Assembly: GCA_009792885.1 (NCBI GenBank)
Contig: WMCF01000032.1
Span: 3,824,589 to 3,888,588 of the forward strand
Length of the DNA: 64,000 nucleotides
Source: Eremophila alpestris peregrina
Lineage: Eukaryota > Chordata > Aves > Passeriformes > Alaudidae
Reading direction: 5' to 3'
Shown: one piece after another, positions 36,301 through 48,300 of the stretch
Numbering within the stretch: position 1 is the first letter of the stretch
Layout of the letters: each line of letters starts with the position of its first letter
Notes under the pieces: model-generated
Told to the model about the DNA's origin: nothing
The model's database searches: none
Seen by the model: the letters and a program-made list of their open reading frames with translations, nothing else
Program-made: the position numbers and the translations under genes

Positions 36301-39300
36301 CTTCCCTGTGAGGGCAGGGAGGCCCTGGCACAGGTTGCCCAGAGAAGCTGTGGCTGCCCCTGGATCTCTGGAAGCGTCCCAGGCTGGGTTGGATGGGGCT
36401 TGGAGCAACCTGGGACAGTGGAAGGTGTCTCTACCCATGGCAGGGGTGGAATGAGATGATCTTCAAGGTCCCTTCCCACCCAAACCATTCCACGATTCTG
36501 TGAAGTTCCAACATTTCCTTTGGCACAGAAAAGAGATGCTGGATGTGGCAGAAGCCAGGCTGCCCAGGATACTCACATAGAGACACGGCATGTAGACCCT
36601 GTTTCCTACAATCACATCAATGAACTCATCAGGGGAACAATCCTCTCTGAACAGGACCTCAGCATTGAAGATTTCTGAGGTGGACACTGTCAAGGCCCAA
36701 ATCCCAACACACCACATGGGCTGAGCTCCCTGGTGGCAGCTTGTTGCCAACCAGCCAGCACCAAGGCTGCCCCACAGCAGGAATCCCTTGAACCATGAGC
36801 TGCTGATGGCTTAAGGGTCTCCCATTTTATGAAAGGATACTATATTCATGGAGGATGAGTTGAACCAGCTTCTCAGAGCACTGAGTCAACGTGACAGTGG
36901 AGTTGAAGGAGATGCCTCCACCCTTCTTGGGCTGCAGGAGGCAAAAAAGCAATGTTAAGAACATTCTGCAAAACCCACAGCCTCCTCAGCCTGTCCAACA
37001 CGAGGGGCAGCACAGAGTGAGCTCAGCTTTGAGCAGGCAGGCAGACAAGCTGTGCCTCCAGGAGCTCAGGAAGCCTCACCTTGAAGTAGATATTTGGTTT
37101 GCTTTTGTTCAGCCGGATTCCTACAGATTCCAGTTCTTTTTCCAGCAAGGCCCTGCAGGGACACAGCACCTGAGTGAGGCTGAGTGTGGCCAGGTGACAC
37201 CCAGACCTCTCCCTTTTCAACTCTTTTGTTGATATAGCCCTGCCACAAGCTTCCACTGCAGCCTAAAACCCCTCTAATGCAGAGTCTGTGGTGGAAATCC
37301 AGGTTGACATTCCCATCTCTGACAGCCATGCTGTAGGAATGACCCTTCAGCTGAGCACCCACTCCAGTCAGTAGGATGCTTCTCATGGAATACAATCCCC
37401 CATCTCGTACTCAGTAATTTAATTCCTCATTCCCCAGGTGCTCTCCACAATTCCTCAGGGAGCTGGCAGGTTTTCTGGGCACATGGGAAGCCCAGAGGCT
37501 GGCTCAGGCCAGCACACACTCACCTTTGCACCTCGCCCTTGGTGGCATCCAGCATCATGATAACAACATCTGCTGTCCTGGCCACAGCAATCACCTGCCG
37601 GCCTCTGCCCTTCCCTGGGGAGACAGGAGGTGGATGCACATCAACAAGAGGAACCAGCTGAGTTCTTGGACACATGGGGACTCCTGCCATGTGCAGCAGC
37701 TTGAAAGCAAGGAAAAAGATCCTGCAGTGCTGTTCTGGCTGCAGTCAGCTGCTGGGAGCCCTGGCAGAGTTCAGAAGAGAGATCAGTGCCAGAAGGTGCT
37801 TTAGGAAATGCAGGCACTGTTCTGGTGACCCAAGGGAATGACTGGAGCTGTATCAGGGAGGGTTAGGCTGGATATTAAGAAAAGGTTCTTCCCCCAGAGG
37901 GTGGTCAAGCACTGACCAGGCTCCCCAGGGAAGGGTCACAGCCCCAGGGCTGCCAAAGCTCCAGGAGAATTTGGGTAACACCAGGCACAGGGTGGAATTG
38001 TTGGGGTGACCTGTGCAGGGCCAGGAATTGGACTGGATGATCCCTGTGAGTCCCTTCCCAGATGTTCCATGACTCCCTAATTTCCTAAGCTATTTTCAGA
38101 CACAACCAGCCAATGAGGACAATGACAACACAGAGAGACAAAGCCAACATCTCTTCCCAGAATCAGGAGTCGTGGGAGGCCTGGCAGGAACTCAGGGATT
38201 ACTCAAACAAGGTTAGTGTTTAGCTGTAATTCCCCCTCTGCCTCTCCAGCATCTTTCTATAGATTTCCTCAGTACCAGAAAACAGATGAGCCACTTCACA
38301 CTCAGGCAAGGAGGTGAGAAGTGACTGGCTTGCTTTGGCTCCCACCTCCAGAAAACCATCTCTGTGCTACATATAGACCCTTCCGTGGGCTCAGGGACAG
38401 GAATCGTGCCTCACATTGGATCAAGGACTCAAAAAATTTGGGAAGACAATGTAGGAACTCTTGGCCAGAGTTGTGTGTATAAACCTGTGTATATCTGAGA
38501 CACCCAGGGACACTAGTGAGGGCAAATCCCTCCAGTACATGAACACAGACATGAGCCAACCTTGAGCTGCTCCTTCGATGATTCCAGGCAGATCCAGCAG
38601 CTGAATATTGGCTCCTTTGTACTGAAAAGGAAATGGAAGGATGGAAAGTTGAAAGGGTTTTGCAGGGCACCTGAGCTGCCCCAAAAGCCCCAAACATGTG
38701 CTGGGGGTCCACATCCTGTGGAGAGTGGTATTGGATGGAGCTGGCAGGCCAGGGGAACTCTGCACAAAGCTCGTGGCTCTATCCTGAGGCAAATTCCAGA
38801 GCTATGGGCTGTGCTCAGCAGCACACACAGCTCTGCATTACATCCTGACTCCCTAAAGCATCCCATGACTGCAGTTAGACAAAGCACCAGGAAATCAGCA
38901 CAGCAGTCATGTATTCCCAAGTTGGGGGAACAGAAAGGAAAAACAACCCTTCTTTTCTTGGTCTAATGAGAAAACTTAGTAATGAACAAATGCCACATCT
39001 CTTACTGTGACAGATCAAACTCTTCAGGTGTGCTGGAGGTCTTACAGCACCAGGAAAAAAAACAGGAGACTCTCATTCCTAGGATTTGCAGGACATTGGC
39101 TCTCTAGCTGTTGTTGCAGCTCACAGCTGTGCTTGAATGTGTTACATTAAAGTCCTTTTCCCATCAATACAGTCACTTTCATTATTTAACTCCCCTTTCC
39201 ATCCTGACCCAGATTTCCTCATTACTCTTGGACACTTTTCAGTTTGATGCCCTTTATCATTTGCTTTAGTGATGGATGCTGAGGTCACCACTTATAAAAC

Positions 39301-42061
39301 CCCTCAAGGACAGGAGTAGCTGCATTTTGTTTTGAAAGTGATCACAGCACAGATTGCCTCTGTAAAGCTTCATTAAAAACAAATTTGTCAAGGTTTGCAG
39401 CCAGCTGGTCACTGGCACCAACAATGGTTACACAAAATTCAGCTGAGAATTGTATTGCTCTGGTCAGTCCAAGAGCAGCACAAAAATCCTGATCACGAAG
39501 CCAATCCCAAAGAGTTCAGGGAAGTGCTTTGTCAGCACTCAAAAGTTTAAAGCAAAATTCAGCTTTGGAGACTTTTGGATGTCTCTGCTCCTTGGTGGCA
39601 GCACAGGTGGTGCTTAGTGACTGGTACAAACACACATTTACACAGCTGGAGGAGAATCCTACTTACTTCTATGACTCCTGGGATGCAGGTCAGCGTGGTG
39701 AACTCGTATGACGCAGCTTCGCTGGCAGTCGAGGTCATTAAACTCAGAAATGTGGACTGAAATGCAAGAGATCAGCATCACCAGGCAGGAAAAGGAAAAG
39801 GTTCAGCAAAACAAGCAACACCAAAATGCTCCTCAGGCTGTGGAAGTTGTGTTGTGGCTGTTCCAGGCGCAGGGACTGAGGTGGTGACACTGGTCATGGA
39901 ACTGAAGTAAATCCTGCATGTCTCCCTTTTCTCAGCAGTGCTGGGGCTGGGCAAGAAGAAACTGCAGGTTGTTCCCACAGGGCAGAGCACACAAAATGAA
40001 GGAGTGTTCCCCCATCTCCAACCTTCAGCTAGATCACAGAATCATAGAATGGTTTGGGTTGGAAGCTCATTTCATTCCACCCCTGCCATGGGCAGGGACA
40101 TCTTCCACTATCCCAGGGTGGTCCAAGCCCCATCCAACCCAGCCTTGGCACTTCCAGTGACAGGGCAGACACAGCTTCTCTGGGCACCCTGTGCCAGGGC
40201 CTCCCCACCCTCGTGGGGAAGAATTCCTTCCATATATCTCACCTAAATTTCCCCTCATTCAGTATGAATCCATTCCCCCTTTTCCTGCCACTTCAGTTCC
40301 TGACAAAGAATCCCTTTCCAGCTTCCTTGTAGCCTTTTCAGGTACTGGAAGCTGCTGTGAGGTCTCCACACAACCTTCTCTTCCCCAGCCCAACTCTCTC
40401 AGCCTGTCTCCACAAGGCAAGAGCTCCAGCCCTCCCTCCAACCTCGTGGCCTCTTGCTCCAACAGTTCCATGTCCTCCTCACGCTGGAGGCCCCAGAACT
40501 GTGTGCAGGACTCCAGGTGGGATCCCACGAGATGAGCTTTAAGGTGCCTCCCAACCCAAACCATTCCACACTTCTGTGGCCCCAAACGCACTCTGCAGCC
40601 AGTGCAAAGCACAGCCTGGACACACAGTGAACACAGCCACTCACTGACCTTGCCCACAGAAGGAAAACCAATCAGTGCCACCCGGGCATCTCCTGATTTC
40701 ATCACATCGAAGCCCTCGCCCTTCGCGGCCGGGGATTTGGAGGGCTCCAGCAGCTGAGCTCTGTATTTTGCAAGCTTTGCCTTCAGCAGGCCCAGGTGGT
40801 ACTCGGTGGCTGCAATGACACAAAGCCAACAGCTGGTTGGCAGAAAGCTGCTGGGTGATTCCCTTCTGGGAACGAGAACCTTCCTGAAAGGAAACACTTA
40901 TGGATTTTGGTCATCTTATCCACTGCCAGGCACAGAGCTGCCCCCAGCCGTTCCACCAGCTTTTGGAACCCTGGGCATTGGGAGCAAACCTTCCAGGGGC
41001 CTGTACAAAGTCAGAGTGAAGGGAAACAGTCAAAAAATTCCCAAGTTAAAGGAGCAAGGCAGAGGGAGAGCAGGTGCAGGAATGAAAGGGTGAAGGACCA
41101 CAGGGAGAGCAGCCCCTCTGGGAAACAGCCCCTCCTTACACCTGGTCACATTCAGCACTACAAAATAGCCAGATTATTTTCCCTTCCTCTTGTCAGCTTT
41201 TAAAGACACATTTAACTCAGAGCTCAAATGTGTGAAAGTACTTTACTGCCTTATTCTTAGCAAAACACTTGAATTTACACCTGAACCAGAAAAAAAAAAA
41301 AGAAAGTAATTGTCTCACTTTGCAACAGCTAAGGGCACGAAAACAGGAGCTTACAGGTTTATTTCTGTTATTTACCACAGCCTACAGCCCCAGCAGCAGC
41401 TCTGGCAGAGCCCACGGGGAGCCCCCAGACCACTCAAACACCAGGAGCCTCCTGTGCCAGCAGGATTTGAGATGTCCCCCTCTCCCAGCTCCGGGGGTGC
41501 TGGGGCTACAGCACAGGGCAGGAAGGAGGGCAGCCCTCACCCTCCCCAGGGCCCCTCACACACACCCTCATCCCAGGGCTCACCATGCTCCCCAACCTGC
41601 CCCAGCTCCCAGTACCCCCGACCCAGCCGTCTGTGTCCCCAAAGACCCCCCCCAGCTTCACAAACCATCCCCACCCTGCCTCCCCCATGGCCCTGACCGG
41701 CACCTCCTTGCACAGAGCCCCTCCCAGACCCCACAGCCCCGAGCCCCCCACGGTCCCCAGGCTCTCTCCGAGCCCCCACAACTCACAGCCCACCTGAACA
41801 CCAGACTCCCCACAGTCGTCAGTCCGCTCTTCCCTCAGACCCTCTCAGCTCCCCCATAACTCACAGACCACCTGTGTCCCCCCACAGCCCCTCACAGCCC
41901 CATCCCGCCACAACCCCCAGCCCACCTGCCCGCCCTCCTCCCGGACTCTGCCCGCCCGCTGTCCCCGGGTCCCTCAGCCCCCGGCAGCCCTCTGCACCTT
42001 TGTTCTTCTGCGTGCGGGCGATCTCCTTCTCGATCTCCGAGATCTTCTCTAGGATGCCCAT
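33375..42061 (-). CDS. DRG2: DRG2 developmentally regulated GTP-binding protein 2, complete
   Basis: DRG2 is a TRAFAC-class GTPase that binds DFRP2 (RWDD1) and associates with translating ribosomes. Thirteen exons: 41998-42061, 40649-40809, 39667-39756, 38561-38621, 37524-37614, 37080-37152, 36841-36931, 36577-36674, 35622-35698, 34905-34993, 34006-34064, 33544-33597, 33375-33461. They sum to 1,095 nt, exactly 364 residues plus stop, the human length. G1 is GFPSVGKST, split between exons 2 and 3; G3 is DLPG; G4 is NKID; the C-terminus is a TGS domain ending DVIQIVKK. The start MGILEKISEIEKEIARTQKN is identical to human. Intron 7 (36675-36840) carries U12-type signals. Introns contain several CR1 copies, some in opposite orientation. 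Confidence 0.98.
35120..35366 (+). mobile_element. CR1 LINE 3' fragment
   Basis: Contains TTAGATTAGATATTAGGAAG, GGAACAGGTTGC, CTAGTGGAAGG and CAACCCAAACCATTCCATGA in order. It lies in DRG2 intron 9. Confidence 0.88.
36215..36505 (+). mobile_element. CR1 LINE 3' fragment
   Basis: A long match running from the GACAAGGGGGAATGGCTTTA region through AGGCCCTGGCACAGGTTGCC to ACCCAAACCATTCCACGATT. It lies in DRG2 intron 8. Confidence 0.92.
36675..36840 (-). other. Probable U12-type GT-AG intron of DRG2 (intron 7)
   Basis: The donor reads GTATCCTTTC, an exact match to the minor GT-type consensus. GGCCTTGAC, fitting the U12 branch consensus, lies with its branch A 15 bases before the CAG acceptor. Both neighbouring exons are fixed by homology (HEY-KIFNAEVLF). 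Confidence 0.8.
37835..38085 (+). mobile_element. CR1 LINE 3' fragment, second subfamily
   Basis: Contains GGATATTAAGAAAAGGTTCT, CCAGAGGGTGGTCAAGCACT and GGACTGGATGATCCCTGTGA, typical of a CR1 subfamily different from its neighbours. It lies in DRG2 intron 4. Confidence 0.85.
40032..40520 (-). mobile_element. CR1 LINE fragment, about 490 bp
   Basis: The plus strand opens with the reverse of the CR1 3' end (ATCATAGAATGGTTTGGGTT) and extends past the usual short fragment into CAGGTACTGGAAGCTGCTGT and AACTCTCTCAGCCTGTCT. It lies in DRG2 intron 2 and is one of the longer CR1 copies in the window. Confidence 0.9.
40521..40580 (+). mobile_element. CR1 LINE 3' terminus, opposite orientation to its neighbour
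   Basis: ATGAGCTTTAAGGTGCCTCC followed by AACCCAAACCATTCCACACT is the last ~55 bases of a plus-strand CR1, abutting the minus-strand copy. Confidence 0.8.
41490..41990 (-). other. G-skewed segment of DRG2 intron 1
   Basis: The plus strand is a C-rich, G-poor run (CCCC and CCCAG clusters), so the DRG2 non-template strand is strongly G-rich with many GGG/GGGG runs directly downstream of the promoter. This favours R-loops and G-quadruplexes. No coding content is seen. Confidence 0.6.
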
Positions 42062-42300
42062 GGCGGGGCCCGCTCCGCGCCCGCCGGAAGCGCCGCCGGC
42101 CCGGCCGTCCGTCCCCGTCACACGTCCGGGCCGTGCCGCACTGCGAGCTCCGGCCGCGCCCCGAGCCCCACGCCCCGGGTTCCGCCCGCCGCCACCGCGG
42201 GGGCACCGTGGGGGTCCCCAGGGAGGTGACCCTCAGTGGGGGCGAGAGCTGCGGGGACAGGAGGCTACGGAGGGACAGGCTCGAAGGGAAAGGTCTCAGG
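42062..42300 (-). promoter_or_regulatory. DRG2: DRG2 promoter and 5' UTR, CpG island
   Basis: GC- and CpG-dense sequence directly upstream of the DRG2 start, without a TATA box. It ends against a CR1 copy and then the GID4 3' UTR, so DRG2 initiates about 0.7 kb downstream of the inferred GID4 polyadenylation site. Confidence 0.7.
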
Positions 42301-42394
42301 AAGCAGGGGAGGTGTTAAGGGGAGCCTCCCCACCGGGACTGCCTCCTGCTGCTCCTCTAATTAAGGCTGGATACTGAAAGGACCGTGGGCTCTT

Positions 42395-42662
42395 TTCCCA
42401 GGTAAGCAGCGACAGGACACGAGGAAACAGCCTCAAGGGGGGCAGGGGATGTTCAGGTTGGGCATCAAGAGGAATTTCTTCCCGGAAAGAGTGATTAGAT
42501 ATTGGAACAGGCTGTCCAGGGAGGTTGGTGGAGTCCCCATCCCTGGAGGTGTTCAGGGAAAGACTGGACGTGACACACAGTGCCACCAAGTGAAAAGGGG
42601 GATCAGTCACAGCCTGGATTCGATGCTCTCAGGGGTCTTTTCCAGCTTTAATGATTCCGAGG
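42395..42662 (+). mobile_element. CR1 LINE 3' fragment
   Basis: Contains ACAGGACACGAGGAAACAGC, GAATTTCTTCCCGGAAAGAG, CCATCCCTGGAGGTGTTCAG and TTTTCCAGCTTTAATGATTC. It lies between GID4 and DRG2. Confidence 0.88.
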
Positions 42663-42806
42663 GCCTGTGAATCAGGGCCATCAGAAGTGGCTGGGATTCC
42701 TGGAGAAGCCCTCAAGGAAGGAGATGAAGCACAGCAATCCCCTGGAACCAGGAAGTGCTGTGGTGGACAAACACACACGGACACAGACCCTTTCAACAGA
42801 GTTCAT

Positions 42807-42812
42807 TTTAAT
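42807..42812 (-). terminator. GID4: GID4 polyadenylation signal ATTAAA
   Basis: ATTAAA on the minus strand, followed about 20 bases on by a strong GT-rich element (TGTGTCCGTGTGTGTTTGTC). It implies a 3' UTR of about 2.5 kb for GID4. Confidence 0.65.
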
Positions 42813-44215
42813 TTGGACGTTGATTGCTCCACAAAACTCCTCCTCGGCCCCCACACGGACACCCTCTGCTCCCACAGGGACAGCCTGCTGCAGCCAGAGT
42901 GGTTCAAGGGACACCACATCCTCTCCCAAGCCCAAACGCTCCATTTCTCACCTCTGCCCCTCAAATCCTGCCCTAGATCGTTCTCTCTCACCACGCCACG
43001 ACATACAAAACATCTCCCCTCAACTCAAACAGGTCAAAGAAAAGGAAAAACCAAAGCAAAGGCCTTTGAGGAGGGAAAAATCCACACACCAATAGCCCCT
43101 ACAAAACCTTCAGCTCCACAACCTGCTCTGCACCTGCCATACATCACATCCAGACAGTTCTGGATCTAAGCTGACATTCCCTTCAGGATGGTGAGAAGAT
43201 AGGCACAGAGCAGGATGCTCTTTCCACACCCTTCTCACAACATATCAAGTCTTAAAAAAGCCCAACTTCATTGGTTTAGGGATTGTTACATGTGTTAAAA
43301 CACCCCCAGGACCATCCTAACTCAGCTTCTGCCAACAAACAGGGTTAATTCAACTAAACCATACCAGAAATCCAAGTTTCCCACTGGCTCTGACAGCCCT
43401 GGGGAGCACAGGGACACTGGTGCCACCACCAGCTCCAGAGGGCTGGGAAGAGCCGTTGGAGCTGGGTCCCTGCACTCACACAGCACCTGGGAAGGAAGTT
43501 TCACCCCCACACTTGGTCACAGTGGAGCAGCACCACTGGTTTTCACCTCTAAAACCAGGACATCTCCTAGCACCATCCGTGAGGAAACCCCTCTCCTCAA
43601 AAGGGGCTGAGTTTCTCTGAGGAGCAAAATAAAACAGGAGCACACTCCCCAACTGCTCTGCTTGCAGCCCCAAATCGCCTCAGCACTGTCCCTGCACATC
43701 CTCCAGCAACAGCCAAGGCACCAGCACACACTCCCTGGGAAGGGCCAGGTCTCTCCCTTCTCCCCCAGGCGTCTCTCTCCACGTGTGCTGGGGAGAAGGA
43801 TTGATCCACGGAGAACAGCCCACGTGAGGGGCGCAAATTCTGCATCACCTCCCGAGACTGCCCCGGCCACTCCTCCAAGCACTCAAAATCCCAACTTGGA
43901 ATAGAGGAAAGGGGCTCTCCAAGCCCTGAATCCTTCCTCGTTAAGGCTTAAACAAGTGCTAACTGCTGCCAAAAAGGAAGTTAGTTAAAAAGAAGCAAAA
44001 CCCAAAGTACCTCGCCCCGGCATGCGGAGGCTTCAATCCCCTCTCCTGGGTGGAAAATCCACTAGCCATGCCACACGTCTGCTTGGAGGAAGCTGGGCTT
44101 TAAAACAGCCAGAAAAAAAGGCAAACTAAACTCTCACAAAGCCCCGCAGGTGGGGCTGACAAGGTAAAAACACAACTGAGGCCAAGTTTTAAAGTGTCTT
44201 TAAAAAAACCAACCC

Positions 44216-44237
44216 ACACGCGTACACACACACACAC
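44216..44237. repeat. Short (CA)n microsatellite
   Basis: An (AC)n run with one interruption, in the GID4 3' UTR. Confidence 0.85.
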
Positions 44238-44305
44238 TTTGGCACAGGAGCCTTAAGTTATGTCACTTGGAACATTCAGAGTCAGAGGGAGCTACTGGGA
44301 AGGGG

Positions 44306-44641
44306 TTTTTTTTTTTTAACTTTTTTTTTTTTTTCCTTGTAAAAAGGTGTCAAGCAGTGGTGGTGAAGCATGAAGGGGGAGTACAAACGCTGAGTGGTCC
44401 CAGGGTGACGCTGCTCAGCGCTTGTGCTCCGCTCACGTTCCCAAAGCTTAGCTGGATACACGGATATAAAAACACAGACATTCCTGGTTTTCAATGTGAA
44501 AACAGTAACATGGAATCGAGTACTTGTGCATTTGCCATAGGGTCCTTTGGAAAAGGAACCATAAAAATAGATATTTTTTTTTTTAATAAAAGTTTTTTTT
44601 TTTTTACTTTTTTGGACTTTTTTTGACTTTTTTTTTTTTTA
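44306..44641. repeat. Two T-rich tracts (A-rich in GID4 transcript)
   Basis: Runs of T at 44306-44334 and 44573-44641 flank ordinary sequence. In the GID4 transcript these become A-rich tracts, and one contains ATTAAA, so they could be a real polyadenylation site or cause internal oligo(dT) priming. Confidence 0.7.
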
Positions 44642-45359
44642 CCCTTAACTTAAGTAAAGAGCAAATATACACCTACAAGCAGAGTTCAGATCCACTTTAC
44701 TGAGAGCCTGGAAGTCCGTACATCAAATTAATTCCCAATGGCATATCCAGACACCGGAACAGCTCCCAGCTCCAAAGGGCCGGCGTTCCTGAAAGATCTG
44801 CAGCTCCAGCTAACCTTGTTAGCCAGCAAAGCCTCATTCCAGCCTTACCTCAGCCAACACTCCCCAACTGACTCCACAGCTGAGCCTCACACCCAGGACC
44901 TGGCTCTGGGAGCATCAGAGCTGGAAATCTGGGCACAAAACCTGAATCCTGGTGATTTCAACCCACTTCAGGATATAACAAGGAAAATACAAGCCTTGAG
45001 CTTACATTTCCTTATTACTCAGAGGCCAGAGCACTGATTCCAGCTACTGAGAAACAGCTTCCAGAGGAGAGCCGGGAGGAACTTCAGTGACAGAGAAATG
45101 AGCTGTGCAACAAGAAAGTGCATTAAAGTAGCTTAAAACCAGAGTAAAGATCAAATGGCCACTCGACAGGAGGGAGAATCAAGCTCCAGCAGCTCCTCAG
45201 GCTGGGCGAGTTAACATCCAGGCTCTCTTTCTCTCTCTCTTGAGTCCAAGGGGCAGGAGAGAAGCGTGCATTGCCATGCTCCACAGGGACACAGTTCTCC
45301 TGGCAGGCCGTGCCCTCCTGCCCTCTGTGCTTCTGGGCGCTATCAGATCTGGACAGCTG

Positions 45360-48300
45360 TCATCGGAACTCGTAGATAGGAGCACTGTGCTCGGGGACGT
45401 GCGTTAAATTCAACGACTGATACCTGGCAGAGAAGGGAGAGAGAGGGAGGAGAGGATTACACAGAGCTCCTGCTTGGCAGCCACCCAGCTGACACTGTGC
45501 TGCCTGCTCTTCTCTCCCCCTTTGGAGTGTGCAGGCACCCAACACCCACTTCCCACAGCGCCAAAATCCTGACAGGACTCAGCATTGTTCCTCATCACTC
45601 TACAACTCCCTGACAGGAGGGTGCAGCCAGAGGGGTCAGGCTCTTTTCCCACACAACTAATGATAGGACAAGGGGAACCAGCCTTAAGTTGTGCCAGGAG
45701 ATGTTCAAGTTGGATATGAGGCAAAAATTCCTCACTGGAATGACCTGGAATGGCCTTGCCCAGGGAAGTGGTGGGGTTACCATCCCTGGAAGTGTTCAGA
45801 AATCAGACATTTAGGGTTTAGTGGAAATGGTAGTATTCGGTCAAAGACTGGGCTCAATTCTGGAGGTTTTTTCCCAACCTTAATGATCCTGTAATTCCCA
45901 CCCTGGTCCCTCTGAGCCACCTGCAGTGAGGTAGCAGCGTTCCAGGTGGGCTGGCTGTGGTGGTTTTTCGGACTCCTTTTGAAGATCAGCAACTTTCAAG
46001 TTCAAACAGTGTTTGCTACAAGTGCAAATTACACTCGAGTCTTTCAAAGCTCAGCTTGAGGGAATGTGTCTGAAAGCCTCCTGGTTCCTTCCCTCCCCCT
46101 GAGACTTCCCAGCCATCCACCTGCTGCTCATGACAATGATCCAAGGGAAAAGAGCTATCCACAGCTACTTCTCTCCAACAAAAAGCCCACCAATTAGCTT
46201 TGACTGTTCTCGTCTTAACAGCAACACCCCAAGGACCTCGGAATACAACGCACTGGCCTGACAAGATTTCTGCCTAAAGGGAGCAACAGCCAAGCTGTTC
46301 CTTAGGAGAGAGAACTGAGCTCCCTCACAGCAGTTCTCCAGACCCTGTATCATCTTCCCTCCTCCACCCTGCCAGCCCAAATTTCCTCCCCTTTTCCATA
46401 AGGGCAGCACTTTATACCACACCAATGAATTGCACCAGCCTGCTCAGGCCAGTCATGGCCCACACCTCTCCCTTCTGCCCTAAGGGCAAACCACCAGCCT
46501 GAGTCTCCTGCCTGGACACTCCCAAGGTTGTGGACAAGCAGGAGAGGAGTCCCAGCTTGGTTTAAGTCTTCAGGAGGCAGGAAGCTTCCTTACCATTCTG
46601 AACTCCTATGGTAGTAATAGCCCTCTATAGATGCTGCTGACTTCTGGAAGCAGATGTAATAGAAACCAGCAAAGGAAGCACCACTGATGTCCTTGATGGT
46701 GTGATCTGGGACTAGGAACTGCTCCTGCATGCAAAACACAGGCTGTATTTTAAAATGTTGGTCAAATACAGCCCCACCCCACCCCGATCTGCCCTCCCAA
46801 ACCAAATATTGGCACCCACTGACAGGAAGACATTCCTGGCTGAGCACTCCCAGCAGCCCAGAGCAGAGACCAGAGTGTCCCTTCACCACCTGCCACTGCA
46901 AGCACCTCACAGGGAAGCAGATAACTGAGAACAGAATGAGTTCCAAGAGTGCAGGAGATCAGTTTCAACTCAAAAGCAAACCAGAAGCTGACTGCAAAAC
47001 TGGGAGTCAGAGCCTGAGAATGAAAAGAAGGCTCCAGGGAGTTCTCACAGCAGCTCTTCAACACTTAAGGGAGCTTATGGGAAAGCTGGAGAAGGATTTT
47101 GACCAAGGGCATGGCATGACAAGAAGAGTGGAAATGGCTCCTCACTGCCAGAGGGCAGGGTTAGATGGGATACTGGGAAGAAAATCTTGGCTGTGAGGGT
47201 GGAGAGGCCCTGGCACAGGGTGCCCAGAGAAGCTGTGGCTGCCCCATCCCTGGAAGTGTCCAAGGTCAGGCTGGACAGGGCTTGGAGCAGCCTGGGATAG
47301 TCGGAGGTGTCCTTGCCCATGGCAGGAGGGTGGAACAAGATGAGCTTTAAGGTTCCTTCCAACCCAAACCAGTCTATGGTGACTCTGTGATGATCCCAGC
47401 TGAAGAACAGAGCTGCAGACTGGCCAGTCTGCATCAAACACAGGTCCCACACAGGGAATGGAAACATCAATTCTCTCATCCTCTGGAGCATCACCAAACA
47501 AGACTTTCCTGTTGTGTTTTTAGCCAGGACTGCAGCCCTTAAGGACACAATTAGCTGGCTAAACACTAGTCACACTGAAACTTGCAATAACAGTGGGTTT
47601 TGAGGTTGGCAGGGCGAGCTCTTTCATTAAACCACCATAGCTGGAAAAGCTCTCAGACACCTTAAGTCTCTGTCAGTGCCTTGCAAGCAGCTCATCAGAG
47701 AAGGAGACTGGCAGGGTTTACCTTCCATCTCATGAAGACGAAGTCCCCATTTTTTAGATCTTCATAATCAAAGTCATCAGAGTTAAATGTTTTTGCATAC
47801 TGGTAAAAAGCCTGGAACTTTCCCTGAAACAAAAGAAAGAAAAGGAAAAAAAAAAGTATGCTTATTCCTGAAATAGAACTTCTAGTACCAGCTGCTATTT
47901 AGGAGGGAAACCTACTGACACTCACAGCAATATCTAGCCTGGCTGGAGAAGCTCCTGCACTTCTAGTGGAAGGTATTTTGACAGAAATATAACAAACTTC
48001 AAATCTTGGCAAACAACAGTCAAGGTAAAGGTGGGGATGTGATCAGGTGGCTGCTGTGGCCTCAAAACACAACAGCAGGTACACAGGTACCAAGTTTCCT
48101 ATCTCTGCTGGAGGGATCCCCTTCCCCTTCTCCATTCCATTTTGCAGTAAGTCTCCACAAATAGAGTATATTCTCTTAAGGGATGAAGAGTTGGGGATTA
48201 CACCTGCTCCCTTCCAACCCCGTGGCCAACAAGTGAAAAAAACAAGACCTCCCCTCCCTCATCACAGATCACAGCTTACTGAAGAGACCTCTGTTTGCAA

